Source: Pseudarthrobacter chlorophenolicus A6
GTDB lineage: Bacteria > Actinomycetota > Actinomycetes > Actinomycetales > Micrococcaceae
Direction: 5' to 3'
NCBI RefSeq assembly: GCF_000022025.1
Contig: NC_011886.1
Span: 1,870,980 to 1,934,979, forward strand
Length of the DNA stretch: 64,000 nucleotides
Shown: one piece after another, positions 33,861-42,133 of the stretch
Layout: the number at the start of each line of letters is the position of its first letter
Numbering within the stretch: position 1 is the first letter of the stretch
Notes under the pieces: model-generated
The model's database searches: none
What the model saw: only the letters and a program-made list of their open reading frames with translations
What the model was told of the DNA's origin: nothing
Translations under genes and position numbers: made by a program

Positions 33861-34034
33861 TCAGACCGTAGCGACGGCGGCCCTGACGGATTCCACCAGT
33901 TCTGCCGGTACGTGGTTCATGGCGTGGACATCTGCAGCGTGCTGCGCAACTGCCGCCAAGATCTCGTCATCGGTTTCCCGCAGCCACGATGCGTTGCAGC
34001 CGGGGACGACGTCGCAGCAGGCAAACGATTTCAT
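33861..34034 (-). CDS. DUF1059 small protein
   Basis: 57 residues from the ATG at 34034 (MKSFACCDVVPGCNASW); an ATG four codons upstream is also open. Family features are the paired cysteines (C-C, then C) and EEILAAVAQHAADVHAMNH-like His-rich end, read here as DDEILAAVAQHAADVH. Such proteins are proposed small metal-binding proteins of unknown function. It is directly followed by the EAL gene, so the two are likely one transcript. Confidence 0.75.
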   Translation of the reverse strand: MKSFACCDVVPGCNASWLRETDDEILAAVAQHAADVHAMNHVPAELVESVRAAVATV

Positions 34035-34151
34035 ACACCACTTCAAATCCAGGGGATCAAGCGCAGAACATCAGTCTACGTAACGGATGGAGCTAAGTCC
34101 GCCATCGGCTGGCGGACACAGTGAAGAGTGATTTGTCTTGAACGGAACTCG

Positions 34152-34778
34152 TCAGGCCGGGTCGAGTTGTTCTCGCAGGTGGGTCAGGCCATCCCGGATC
34201 CGGGACTTGATGCTGGGCAACGGTTGTGAGAGTCTCTCGGCGGCTTCCCTGTAGGTGAGGGAGCCGAAGTATGCGAGAACAATCGCTTCGCGTTGCAGCG
34301 GTGATAGTGCTGCCATAGAGGGCCTGAGGCGCAGGGTGTCAGACCGGGCTGGTACTGAAGCTGCGACCTCGTCATTGGGTCTTGTCCGGGAGGCACCTGT
34401 CCTTGGTTCGTCACGGTTAATACTGCTTCGGTGCGAGCGGACCTTGTCCACTGCTTTGCGGTGGGCGATCGTCAACAGCCAGGCGGCCGGGCTGCCCAGA
34501 CCCGGATGGTATGTAGCGGCGTCCCGCCAAACCGCAATAAAGACCTCCTGGGTTACCTCCTCGCTGAGCCCGGGATCGGGGACCACTCGGCGCACCATCC
34601 CGAACACCCTGCGAGAGGTACGCCGGTAAAACTCCGCGAAAGCTTCGCGACTTCCCTGACCGGTTTCCCGGAGTAACCCGATGAGACACGTCGCGGGGTC
34701 CTCCGCGGCAGAGGGCAGACGTTCAGCAGCACCGGAATCGCCAGCCGCGGAGCTCGAACTCCCGCCGTCCACGTCCAT
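34152..34778 (-). CDS. ECF-type RNA polymerase sigma factor (SigK-like)
   Basis: 208 residues from the ATG at 34778, though the frame is open to 35000 and the true start is uncertain because no clear ribosome site stands out. Region 2 is seen in AFAEFYRRTSRRVFGMV and LSEEVTQEVFIAVWRDA, then the region 2.4-like SPAAWLLTIAHRKAVDK. Region 4 is LSPLQREAIVLAYFG and LTYREAAERLSQPLPSIKSR. No anti-sigma gene (RskA type) is adjacent, which is unusual for this group. Confidence 0.82.
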   Translation of the reverse strand: MDVDGGSSSSAAGDSGAAERLPSAAEDPATCLIGLLRETGQGSREAFAEFYRRTSRRVFGMVRRVVPDPGLSEEVTQEVFIAVWRDAATYHPGLGSPAAWLLTIAHRKAVDKVRSHRSSINRDEPRTGASRTRPNDEVAASVPARSDTLRLRPSMAALSPLQREAIVLAYFGSLTYREAAERLSQPLPSIKSRIRDGLTHLREQLDPA

Positions 34779-35019
34779 GGTCGACGTCACGGTCTGCACG
34801 GAAGTTGTGCCGTGGTCCGCCAGTCCGCCCTGCGGCGCTGTGGTGCCGTCCAGGGTGAGTGGGGTGTTGCCCGTGCAACTCTCCGCATGCAGGGTGTGTT
34901 TGTCCCGGATGGCAACCCCCAGCGGGGGATCGGGCGCTGAAACTTCGGTGAAAGTAACCACAAAAATCACGACTCCATCAAGAAGTAACATCAACAACAT
35001 TCATAAGCATACATATAAC

Positions 35020-35045
35020 TAGATAGTCTAGCTAGTCTGCCTAGT
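35020..35045. repeat. CTAG-rich AT-rich patch upstream of the sigma gene
   Basis: Four CTAG tetramers in 26 nt (starts 35020, 35029, 35033 and 35042), including the perfect 8-bp palindrome CTAGCTAG at 35029-35036, inside an AT-rich island of about 80 nt. CTAG is normally rare in such genomes. It lies upstream of the sigma-factor frame and may be a regulatory region. Confidence 0.5.
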
Positions 35046-35119
35046 GAAATTTGTAGTCCTAATAGTGCCATCGAAGTTTCCGTAGGTTCTTTCGACCCGT
35101 ACCCCAGCGATGGGCAGCT

Positions 35120-35440
35120 TCACCCGGTACGGCGGAAGGTTTCGGCGTCGGAGCGCCCGACCTGCAGGCGGCGACCGCCTGCAGGTCTATAAAGTCTGGG
35201 GCGACGAAAGGTCGCGGTTCCCTCTCTGAGAAAGTCCGAGACCGTTGCCGGATGCCCGGCATAATCAGACGGATCGGCAGCTCGCTGTAGATGGAGTTCT
35301 GGACATTCGCGGCGCGATGGACCAGTTCGGTGCGGCCCGCGGATTAAATCTCATCGATGGTGAACAGCAGCCCGGGTTTCTTCTCGGCGGGCAGGGTAAG
35401 GCCGGGCGCGGCACTCGGCGGGCATTGGCTAAGTGATCGT
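35120..35440 (-). pseudogene. Broken AAA-type ATP-binding protein
   Basis: On the minus strand the frame reads EKKPGLLFTIDEI, then TAA at 35346-35344, then SAGRTELVHRAANVQNS, IYSELPIRLIMPGI. A shift then gives ATVSDFLREGTATFRR. This follows the Walker B and sensor region of a bacterial AAA ATPase family (LLITLDEVH, then ELAxLAAxVQH, LPIALxxAGLPAAVSDLL, TFLRRA). The Walker A part is missing. One stop plus at least one frameshift makes it a pseudogene fragment. Confidence 0.65.
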
Positions 35441-35444
35441 TGTT

Positions 35445-36179
35445 CTAGCGCCGGCGTGTGCTGGCTATGGCGGCCAGCGCCACAGCGGCCCCGGCCAGTG
35501 CCGCGGTTACGCCGGGTCGTGTTCGTTTGGGGAGGTTCCGCACGGCGACGCCGGCGAGTCCCCAGGCGACGGCTCCGGCGTACGCGGACGAGATTGGCCG
35601 CAGCCACGCGATTGCTGAGGCTGCTCCTCCCGCAGCTGCCAGCGCCGCGGTGCTCCACGCTTCGGCTCCGGGCCACGGCGCGCGAAGACCTGTGGCGATG
35701 ATGGCTTCGGCCCCACCGGCGACCGTGGCCACTGTAATCCAGCCGCTGAACATGGCCAGCGGGATCCGCACCAGCCACCGGTCACGCGTCGATTCAGGCT
35801 TGGCCTCGGAGTGTTGTTCGGGCGCCGCGCGGACATACGCGGTGAGCGCGGCTGCGGTAGTGGCGGCAATAAGGCAAAGTTCCAAGCCAGGAATGTCTTG
35901 GGTCCAGACCCAGAAACCGGACAGGCCAACAGCGCAGGCCAGCGGATAACCGGTACGCCGCAGAAGCGGATCGCGGCGCTGTGCCGGCAGAGCCTGGTAG
36001 ATGGCGTGACTGAAAAGACCTGCGTATATGGGAGTCCAGATGCTGAAGCTGTATCCGGCGGGGAGCACCATGCTTGGGCTGGTGGTGCCATCCCCGTAGT
36101 CGCCGGACACGCCGACGAGGAAACCGCCGCTTATCGCTGATGCTGTAGCTATTTGGCGGATGACATCAGGGTCGGGCAT
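35445..36179 (-). CDS. TspO/MBR-related membrane protein
   Basis: A 244-residue protein with about six hydrophobic segments. The second helix block LPAGYSFSIWTPIYAGLF matches the F-x-x-x-W-x-P-I-Y pattern of tryptophan-rich sensory (TspO/MBR) relatives, and IPLAMFSGWITVATVA and YAGAVAWGLAGVAV continue the fold. It is longer than canonical TspO (about 160 residues), as in the extended bacterial and plant-like relatives. Ligand unknown; porphyrin binding in this subgroup is not established. Confidence 0.65.
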   Translation of the reverse strand: MPDPDVIRQIATASAISGGFLVGVSGDYGDGTTSPSMVLPAGYSFSIWTPIYAGLFSHAIYQALPAQRRDPLLRRTGYPLACAVGLSGFWVWTQDIPGLELCLIAATTAAALTAYVRAAPEQHSEAKPESTRDRWLVRIPLAMFSGWITVATVAGGAEAIIATGLRAPWPGAEAWSTAALAAAGGAASAIAWLRPISSAYAGAVAWGLAGVAVRNLPKRTRPGVTAALAGAAVALAAIASTRRR

Positions 36180-36480
36180 TGCTGGCCTGCTCTCGAGTGG
36201 ACCCTTTCATGATGCCCTTTTCGCGGCCGTCAGGATAGATGCCTGCCGTGAAAAAAGTGCGTAGCTTATCTGGGGCTGTCGAGGGAGATGGATTCGACGT
36301 TTCGGGTGTATGGGCGCACCAGCCAAGTTGCGCCATTTCATGGGAGGGCTCCGGTTCAGGCGCGCAGAGGCTTTGGTCCTGCCTAGTGGTGCCACTGGCA
36401 CCCGCGGGCTGAGGGACCTTAGGGGTCGAAGTGCGATGGGAGTCGCTCCGTTGAGACCGAGGCGACGATGGCTGCCGCGA
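36180..36480. other. Junction region upstream of the truncated ATPase
   Basis: About 300 bases in which no confident gene is found. The frame that leads into the P-type ATPase is open here but encodes an Arg-rich, non-homologous stretch, so it probably marks the deletion or recombination junction. Confidence 0.45.
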
Positions 36481-37911
36481 CGCCGGCGCACCACCGTGCT
36501 GGTCCGGGAGGCGGGAGGTCCCGCGCGGCTGATCACCAAGGGCGCCCCCGAGGACGTCCTGGCCCTGTGCGGGCCCACCCCGCCTGCCGTGCAGGCCATG
36601 CTGGCTGAACATTTCGACGCAGGCTCCCGGGTGGTGGCGGTGGCCGTCCGGCCAGTCGTAGGGCTGCTTCAGCTCACCCCGGAGGATGAGCGCTACCCGG
36701 TTTTGTCGGGCTTCCTCATCTTCCTGGACCGGCCCAAAGCCAGCGTCAGGGCTTCGCTGGACCAGCCTGAGGCGCTGGGGATCTCGGTGAAGATCGCCAC
36801 GGGGGACAACGCCAAGGTCGCCGAAAAGGTCTGTGTGGAGGTGGGCGTGCTGTCCGGCGGAACCCTGACCGACGCAGAAATAGACGGAGTTTCCGACGCC
36901 GACCTCGCCGCGTCCGCGCGGACCACCACCATCTTCGCCCGCGTCTCGCCCGAACAAAAGGCGCGGATTATCGCCCTGCTGCGCCTTAGCGGCGGCTCGG
37001 TGGGTTTCATGGGTGACGGCGTGAACGACGCCCTGGCACTGCACAAGGCGGACATCGGCATCTCCGTGGACAGTGCCACCGACGTGGCCAAGGACGCCGC
37101 CGACGTCGTCCTCATGGACAAGGATCTCGGCGTCCTGGCCGAGGGCGTGATGGAGGGCCGGCGGATCTTCGCGAACACGATCAAATACGTGCTGATGGGC
37201 ACCTCCAGCAACTTCGGGAACATGTTCAGTGCGGCCACTGGGTCGGTGGTGCTGAGCTTCCTGCCCATGCTGCCGGGCCAGATTCTGCTCAACAACCTGA
37301 TTTACGATGCCAGCCAGCTGGCCATCCCGGGTGAGCGCGTGGACCAGAAACAGCTCCGGGCGCCATCGCACTGGAACATCGCGTTCATCAGGCGGTTTAT
37401 GTTCCTTTTCGGGCCCATAAGTTCGCTGTTTGATTTCGCGACGTTCGCCCTCATGCTCATCGCGTTCCATGCCGTGCCGGGGGAGTTCCGTGCGGGCTGG
37501 TTTATCGAATCCATCGCCACCCAGACCCTCATTACTTTCGCCATCAGGACCAGGCACGTGCCCTTCTTCCGCAGCCGCCCGTCGCGCGGCCTGATCGCGG
37601 CTTCACTGGGCGCGGTGGCTCTCGGCGTCTATCTGCCGCTATGGCCGCTGGCCAGTCTGCTCGGCTTCGATCCGCTCCCGGTCCCGTTCTTCCTGGCCCT
37701 GCTGGGAATGATAGTGGTTTACATGGTTCTGGTGGAATTGGCCAAGGCCTGGTTCTTTCCCCGTGCCGCGCAGCAACTGCAGGCCGGCCCAATTCTGGTC
37801 CGCCGCCGGCATGACACCCACCATGTGGCCCGCCGCGCCTTCCGCTTCAGCAGTCCTGCACGGGTGAACGAACTAAGGCAAGGGGACAGCCCCAAACGCA
37901 AGCGCCAATGA
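36310..37911 (+). pseudogene. 5'-truncated MgtA-type P-type ATPase
   Basis: Homology begins near 36490 (VREAGGPARLITKGAPED, the nucleotide-binding domain) and runs to the end: ATGDNAKVAEKVC, MGDGVNDALALHKADIGISVD, SNFGNMFSAATGS, FLPMLPGQILLNNLIYD and six C-terminal helices. These match magnesium-translocating (P3B, MgtA/MgtB) ATPases. The first four helices, the actuator domain and the phosphorylation motif DKTGT are absent, replaced by Arg-rich sequence. Without the phosphorylated Asp it cannot pump. The intact 3' half suggests a recent loss. Confidence 0.8.
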
Positions 37912-38039
37912 CATACCTGGCGCTCCACCTGATACCGCGAAGCATGACCACTTCGTCATTCATTACAAGCGGGGCTGGTAAACGGGCCAGGGAAGCGCGC
38001 TGCAAACGGAAATCAGGTTTCCACTATCTGAACCGCGGT
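37912..38039. other. Short non-coding gap
   Basis: Nothing recognisable between the truncated ATPase and the SDR remnant. Confidence 0.4.
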
Positions 38040-38450
38040 CTCGAAATGCCTGCTGGCGAGGTCCGGTGGTGAGAGCAACTCTCTGAATTCTGTGGGGGTC
38101 ATCGATGGCAGGTCGACGTCGCCGTTGAGTGTGTGTTCAGCGCCCTGGGAGCGCTGGATGTCGGGCCGGCGGCAGCCGCGGCGTGGACCGCCGGGTTGTC
38201 AAGTCCGACCGCAAACCGGTGGTTAAGCGAGCAATCAGAAGCTTTTGAGGTGCCGTGGGCGTCCGTAAGCAGCTGGCTCGCTATCGAGCAGATGGTGATG
38301 ATCCTCCCTTGGCCGCACCGAGGGCTGGGGCGAAGGCGCGTACCGTCAGGGGTGCGAAGAAGCTCATTTCCATGGTGGCCCGGATGTCGTCAAAATATTG
38401 CGATTCCGCCTGGCTTCGATCTTTCCCGGCCTTCCGTAAGTGCGGGCTCC
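38040..38450 (-). pseudogene. Short-chain dehydrogenase remnant
   Basis: The minus strand reads FDDIRATMEMSFFAPLTV, then RAFAPALGAAKGG, a stop near 38281, and after frame changes LTTGLRSDL. This is the central part of a classical SDR (helix E, the strand before the catalytic Ser, and the helix after YxxxK). The Ser-Tyr-Lys region is scrambled. Downstream the frame SMTPTEFRELLSPPDLASRH runs to a stop near 38017 and may be its tail. No N-terminal cofactor loop remains. Confidence 0.6.
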
Positions 38451-38461
38451 ATGCGTTCGTT

Positions 38462-39470
38462 TTAGGCGAGAATTTCTTGGTAGAGGTCCAGGTGGTCTGC
38501 GATCATTCGGTCCGCGCTGAACCGTTTTTCCGCGGTTTCCCTGCATGTTGCACGGTCCAGGGTGGTGGCCAGGGGCAGGAGCGTGGCGAGTTCCTGGGTG
38601 GGGGCGAGGTAGCCGGTGACGCCGTCATCGATGATCTCCGGCGCCGCCCCCAACGCGGTGCCGAAGACCGGGGTACCGGTGGCAAGGGCTTCGATCATCA
38701 CTAGGCCGAAGGGTTCGGACCATTGCAGCGGGCAGAGCAGGGCGACGGCGTTGCCGACCAGTTCAAACTTTGCTTTGTCGCCGATTTCACCGAGCATTTC
38801 GTCGTCGGGTCCCAGCGCTGGTTTGACGATGGTGTTGAAGTACTCGAGTTCTGCGGGCGCGCGCATTTTCGCGGCGATCCGTAGTGGGATGCCGGCTGCA
38901 CGGGCGATGAGGACGGCTTCGAGTATGCCTTTGTCAGGGGACATTCTTCCAAGGAAGCAGGCGTAGCCGCCGTTGCCGGGGCCGACGGGTACTGCTGTCA
39001 GGTCCATTCCGTGGTGGATGATTCTGTCCACGTGAAGACGTGTGTGCCGGACCTGGTCTTGGGAGATCGCGATGATGTGCGAGGTTTGTCCGATTGCCTG
39101 GTAGATCTCGGTCATGTCAGGGGTCAGTACGCCGTGGATGGTGGTGACTTGCCGGAATCTTGCCGTGGCGATGGGAATACAAGGGCCCCAGGAGGGTGTG
39201 GTCGTGAATGATGTCCATCCCGCTCATTGCCTTGTAGGCCTGGACCAGGTGGCGTAGTTCTCGCGGGATCGAGTCGAGTTGCGTGGGATCTGACGGATGC
39301 ATGGCGGGGGCGCGTGGTACCGGACAGCTGCTGTCGGAGGGGGCCGCAAGCAGCACTTCATGTCCGGCATCGGTGAGTCCGCGGGCGAGGGTATCGACGA
39401 CTCTTTCTGTTCCTCCGTAGGCGGGCGGGGGGACCGGGAATCCGGGGCCGGAGATCAGCCCTATCCGCAT
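38462..39470 (-). pseudogene. GT4-family glycosyltransferase, frameshifted
   Basis: Two consecutive minus-strand frames make one GT4 protein. The first, from the ATG at 39470 (MRIGLISGPGFPVPPPAYGG), holds the acceptor domain through IIHDHTLLGPLYS and stops at 39117. The second, +1 shifted near 39120-39185, resumes with VTTIHGVLTPDMTEIYQ and contains the UDP/GDP-sugar domain: ACFLGRMSPDKGI and EPFGLVMIEALATGTPVFGT. One indel separates the halves. It is either a recent pseudogene or a sequencing error; everything else looks intact. Confidence 0.8.
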
Positions 39471-39548
39471 TGGATCCCCCGGTCCCATATATAAGGCAAT
39501 GGGCCGGGGGTGACAGCGTGCCTGTGGTTAAGGTGCTTCATTTTCGGC

Positions 39549-40016
39549 CTATGGCTGCCGGCTGTGGCTGGCGTTTCGGCCGAGCACGAATCCCAGGGCA
39601 ATCATGACGATTCCGAGGGCTAGGTGCAGCCAGTTGTCTGCTGTGTTGACCGGGATGAAGTTGGCCGCCGACCCCTGGTCAATGAAAAGCCCGTAGAGCC
39701 AGAGCACCAGGTAAACCGCGCCGCCACCGATGAGGTAATACCTGGACTGCGTTACGGTCCGTCCCATGAGCAGCCCGGCTGCTCCGAACAGCAGGTGCAC
39801 AATGTTGTGCAGGATGGAGACTTGGAAGACCCCGAGGAGCATCGCGCCCGATTCGTGGCCTGCGAAGCCCAGCTGTGAATAGTTGGTGGTGATGCCGGGG
39901 ATGAATCCCACGATCCCGACGAGCGCAAACACGGCACCTGCTGTCAGGGCTGTGAGCTCCAATGGTGTTCTGTGGTGACCGGCGCCGATGCCCGGGCTTG
40001 CTGATGATGCAGACAT
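39549..40016 (-). CDS. DUF4383 membrane protein
   Basis: 155 residues with four transmembrane helices: ALTAGAVFALVGIVGFIPG, VSILHNIVHLLFGAAGLLMG, YLIGGGAVYLVLWLYGLF and WLHLALGIVMIALGFVLG. The H-N-x-V-H-L-x-F-G-x-x-G block in helix 2 and D-N-W-L-H near helix 4 are typical of DUF4383, a family common in actinobacteria and of unknown function. A GAAGGAGAAGG ribosome site precedes the ATG. Confidence 0.85.
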   Translation of the reverse strand: MSASSASPGIGAGHHRTPLELTALTAGAVFALVGIVGFIPGITTNYSQLGFAGHESGAMLLGVFQVSILHNIVHLLFGAAGLLMGRTVTQSRYYLIGGGAVYLVLWLYGLFIDQGSAANFIPVNTADNWLHLALGIVMIALGFVLGRNASHSRQP

Positions 40017-40084
40017 GTCCTTCTCCTTCGTTTTAATGTGCCGCTTTCAATGGGACGCCCGATGGCGGCGGGCCAAACACGAGG

Positions 40085-40252
40085 TCAGGCGATGGTTGGT
40101 TTCCCTGGGCGGCGACCGCGCTGCGGGCGATGATGCGTTGGCCAATGGAGCGCACTGGCAGTAGTGTCAACGAGCCAATGCCGGGTCACCGGTTCGAAGA
40201 CCGTGGTCATGTCGATGCCAGGGAATGGTTCTGCGTGGTGGAGCTCGGGCAT
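40085..40252 (-). CDS. Possible small protein after hsp20
   Basis: A 55-residue frame whose ATG starts one base after the hsp20 stop (TAAC-ATG), which would allow coupling. The sequence (MPELHHAEPFPGIDMTTVFEP) has no family I recognise and its end is Arg/His/Pro-rich. It may be chance. Confidence 0.25.
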   Translation of the reverse strand: MPELHHAEPFPGIDMTTVFEPVTRHWLVDTTASALHWPTHHRPQRGRRPGKPTIA

Positions 40253-40253
40253 G

Positions 40254-40721
40254 TTACCCGCGTGTGATGGGGAGCTTTCTGGGCGCTGCACGCTCGGTTA
40301 CATCGGGCATAGGTGCCCGGACTTCAAGGACACCGTTGGTGTAGGAGGCCTTGACGTCCTCTTCTTTCACGCCTTCCGGGAGGGGGATGCTCCGGCTGAA
40401 GGAACCGTAGTGGAACTCGGACCGGTAACGGCCGTTGTCCTTGTGTTCTTCCTTTTCCTGCCGTTCGGCATGAATTTTGAGGGCACCGTCTTCCATGGTT
40501 ACTTCGATGTCGTTGTCGGGATCGACACCGGGCATCTCGGCGCGGATTACCAGGTTCTTGCCGTCGACGAATTCTTCCACCCGGATCGGGGCGGGTCCTG
40601 AGTCTGTAGCAAAGAGGCGTTCCATGGAGTCCAGCAGTTCCAACGGGGAGCGGAGGATGGTGGTGAACGGTGGTGTCCTGCGGGACGTGGCGGACGGGGA
40701 CCATCTCAGCAAATCGGACAT
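40254..40721 (-). CDS. Small heat-shock protein, Hsp20/alpha-crystallin family
   Basis: 155 residues from the ATG at 40721, preceded by GGAGAAA; the longer upstream frame is not needed. The alpha-crystallin domain (about 45-140) has IRVEEFVDGKNLVIRAEMPG, the RSEFHYGSFSRSIPLP strand block and the conserved YTNGVLEVRAP. It is an ATP-independent holdase of the cytosol. I see no HspR or CIRCE-like operator upstream. Confidence 0.9.
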   Translation of the reverse strand: MSDLLRWSPSATSRRTPPFTTILRSPLELLDSMERLFATDSGPAPIRVEEFVDGKNLVIRAEMPGVDPDNDIEVTMEDGALKIHAERQEKEEHKDNGRYRSEFHYGSFSRSIPLPEGVKEEDVKASYTNGVLEVRAPMPDVTERAAPRKLPITRG

Positions 40722-41053
40722 AGCAGGTTTCTCCGGATTCAAGGCGAGTGGGCCCGCAGTACGCGGGCCTGGTTCTTTCAGTAGATACCGGGCCCACAGC
40801 CGGAGACAGGGGCGAAAGGCCCGTACCGCGGATGGCGTGGAAGGCGTTTCATTGAGGGGAGGAAACCCTCGGGCCGGGAGGGTTCTCGGGAGCGTGACCG
40901 GATGGGTGTGGAAGTACGTGATCGGTGACGGTACCTCCCGCAAAATCTGGACTCGGCGGCGTGTGCATTGAACTCCCGCCGCGTGTTCCCTCGGCAAACA
41001 GTAGGTGCCTGTCGCACATGGGCAATGGGTGAAGGAACAGGAAAGGTTGGCCT

Positions 41054-41920
41054 ATGTCTGGTCTGTTTGAGCTGTTTACTGATCAACACGATCACGTCCG
41101 GTTTCGAGTCCTTGCCCGGGATGGGGCTATCCTTGCCGTGTCGGGTGCTTATCCCGATAAGGCATCCGCGGCACGCGCGATCACCCAGACACGTGAAAGT
41201 GCAGGAACAGGTCTGATTAACGACCACTGCGGCCCGGTCGCAGGATTCCATCCCGGACCGTCCGGTGACGTGGGGAATGTCAGGACTAAGTCGGACGTGA
41301 TGTTCGACGACATAGCTCTCAACAGTGAGAGCATTGAGGAAGCCTTGGGTACCCTCGCCGTTGTGGCCGGATTTCTGCTTGCTTCGATCGAATCAGTTGC
41401 GCTGTGCAGTATCACCCTGAGCCGGCCGAAGAAGGCGACCGTCCGTGTTTGCAGTGCAAGGCCGCCAGTGGATGTTTTGACAGGTGAGCCTCAACCGGCT
41501 TTTCCACTGCAGAGGCCCGAGGAAGCGTTCGTGTCCGTCCTCGGCATCCCGCTTCTGGACAAGGGAGCCCCCCGGGCCGTTCTCACTCTCTGGTCCTGCG
41601 ACTCCACCCCTATAACCGGCGGTGACTCCAGAGCAGCGCACTCCGTGGCGGAACGGGTATCAAGAGTGCTTCGTCAGGCCCTGCGTATGGCCGAACTCAG
41701 AGAAACGGCCGAGAACCTCTACGCTGCCCTTGAACACAGGACTGCCATTGATACAGCCATCGGCGTCATTATGGGGCAAAACCGCTGTGACCACGACACT
41801 GCGTACGACATGCTTCTGCGGGCATCCAGCACTCGAAACGTCAAGGTCCGCGACCTGGCTGCGGCACTATTGGGATCCGTCTCCGGCGAACACCGCGCAC
41901 CAGTCCACTTCGATCCCTAA
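41054..41920 (+). CDS. DUF1508 (YegP)-GAF-ANTAR protein
   Basis: 288 residues with AGGAAAGG upstream of the ATG. The first about 55 residues match a DUF1508/YegP-like unit: FELFTDQHDHVRFRVLA, then DGAILAVSGAY and DKASAARAITQTRESA. A GAF-like sensor domain follows (about 95-215, SIEEALGTLAVVAGFL and SVLGIPLLDKGAPRAVLTLW), then a C-terminal RNA-binding ANTAR domain (LYAALEHRTAIDTAIGVIMG). GAF-ANTAR proteins are common in actinobacteria and act as antiterminators; the DUF1508 head is the unusual part. It lies upstream of the DevS-like kinase on the same strand. Confidence 0.78.
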   Translation: MSGLFELFTDQHDHVRFRVLARDGAILAVSGAYPDKASAARAITQTRESAGTGLINDHCGPVAGFHPGPSGDVGNVRTKSDVMFDDIALNSESIEEALGTLAVVAGFLLASIESVALCSITLSRPKKATVRVCSARPPVDVLTGEPQPAFPLQRPEEAFVSVLGIPLLDKGAPRAVLTLWSCDSTPITGGDSRAAHSVAERVSRVLRQALRMAELRETAENLYAALEHRTAIDTAIGVIMGQNRCDHDTAYDMLLRASSTRNVKVRDLAAALLGSVSGEHRAPVHFDP

Positions 41921-42133
41921 GCGCGCATCGGGTTTCGTTCCCGCCGGAAACGGTGGGGGAGGGCAAAGAAGTACGTTTGGGCTCGAGTGACAAGCAGGAA
42001 CGTTTAGCAGGGTGAGGGAACAATAACTGGTCAGGGTTGTTAGCATTGGCTTAATAGGATGAGCTGGGAAATCCCAGGTATCGAAATCCAGGACGATGAA
42101 GACCGCCATGGATAACGCTGGTCAACGACCGAG

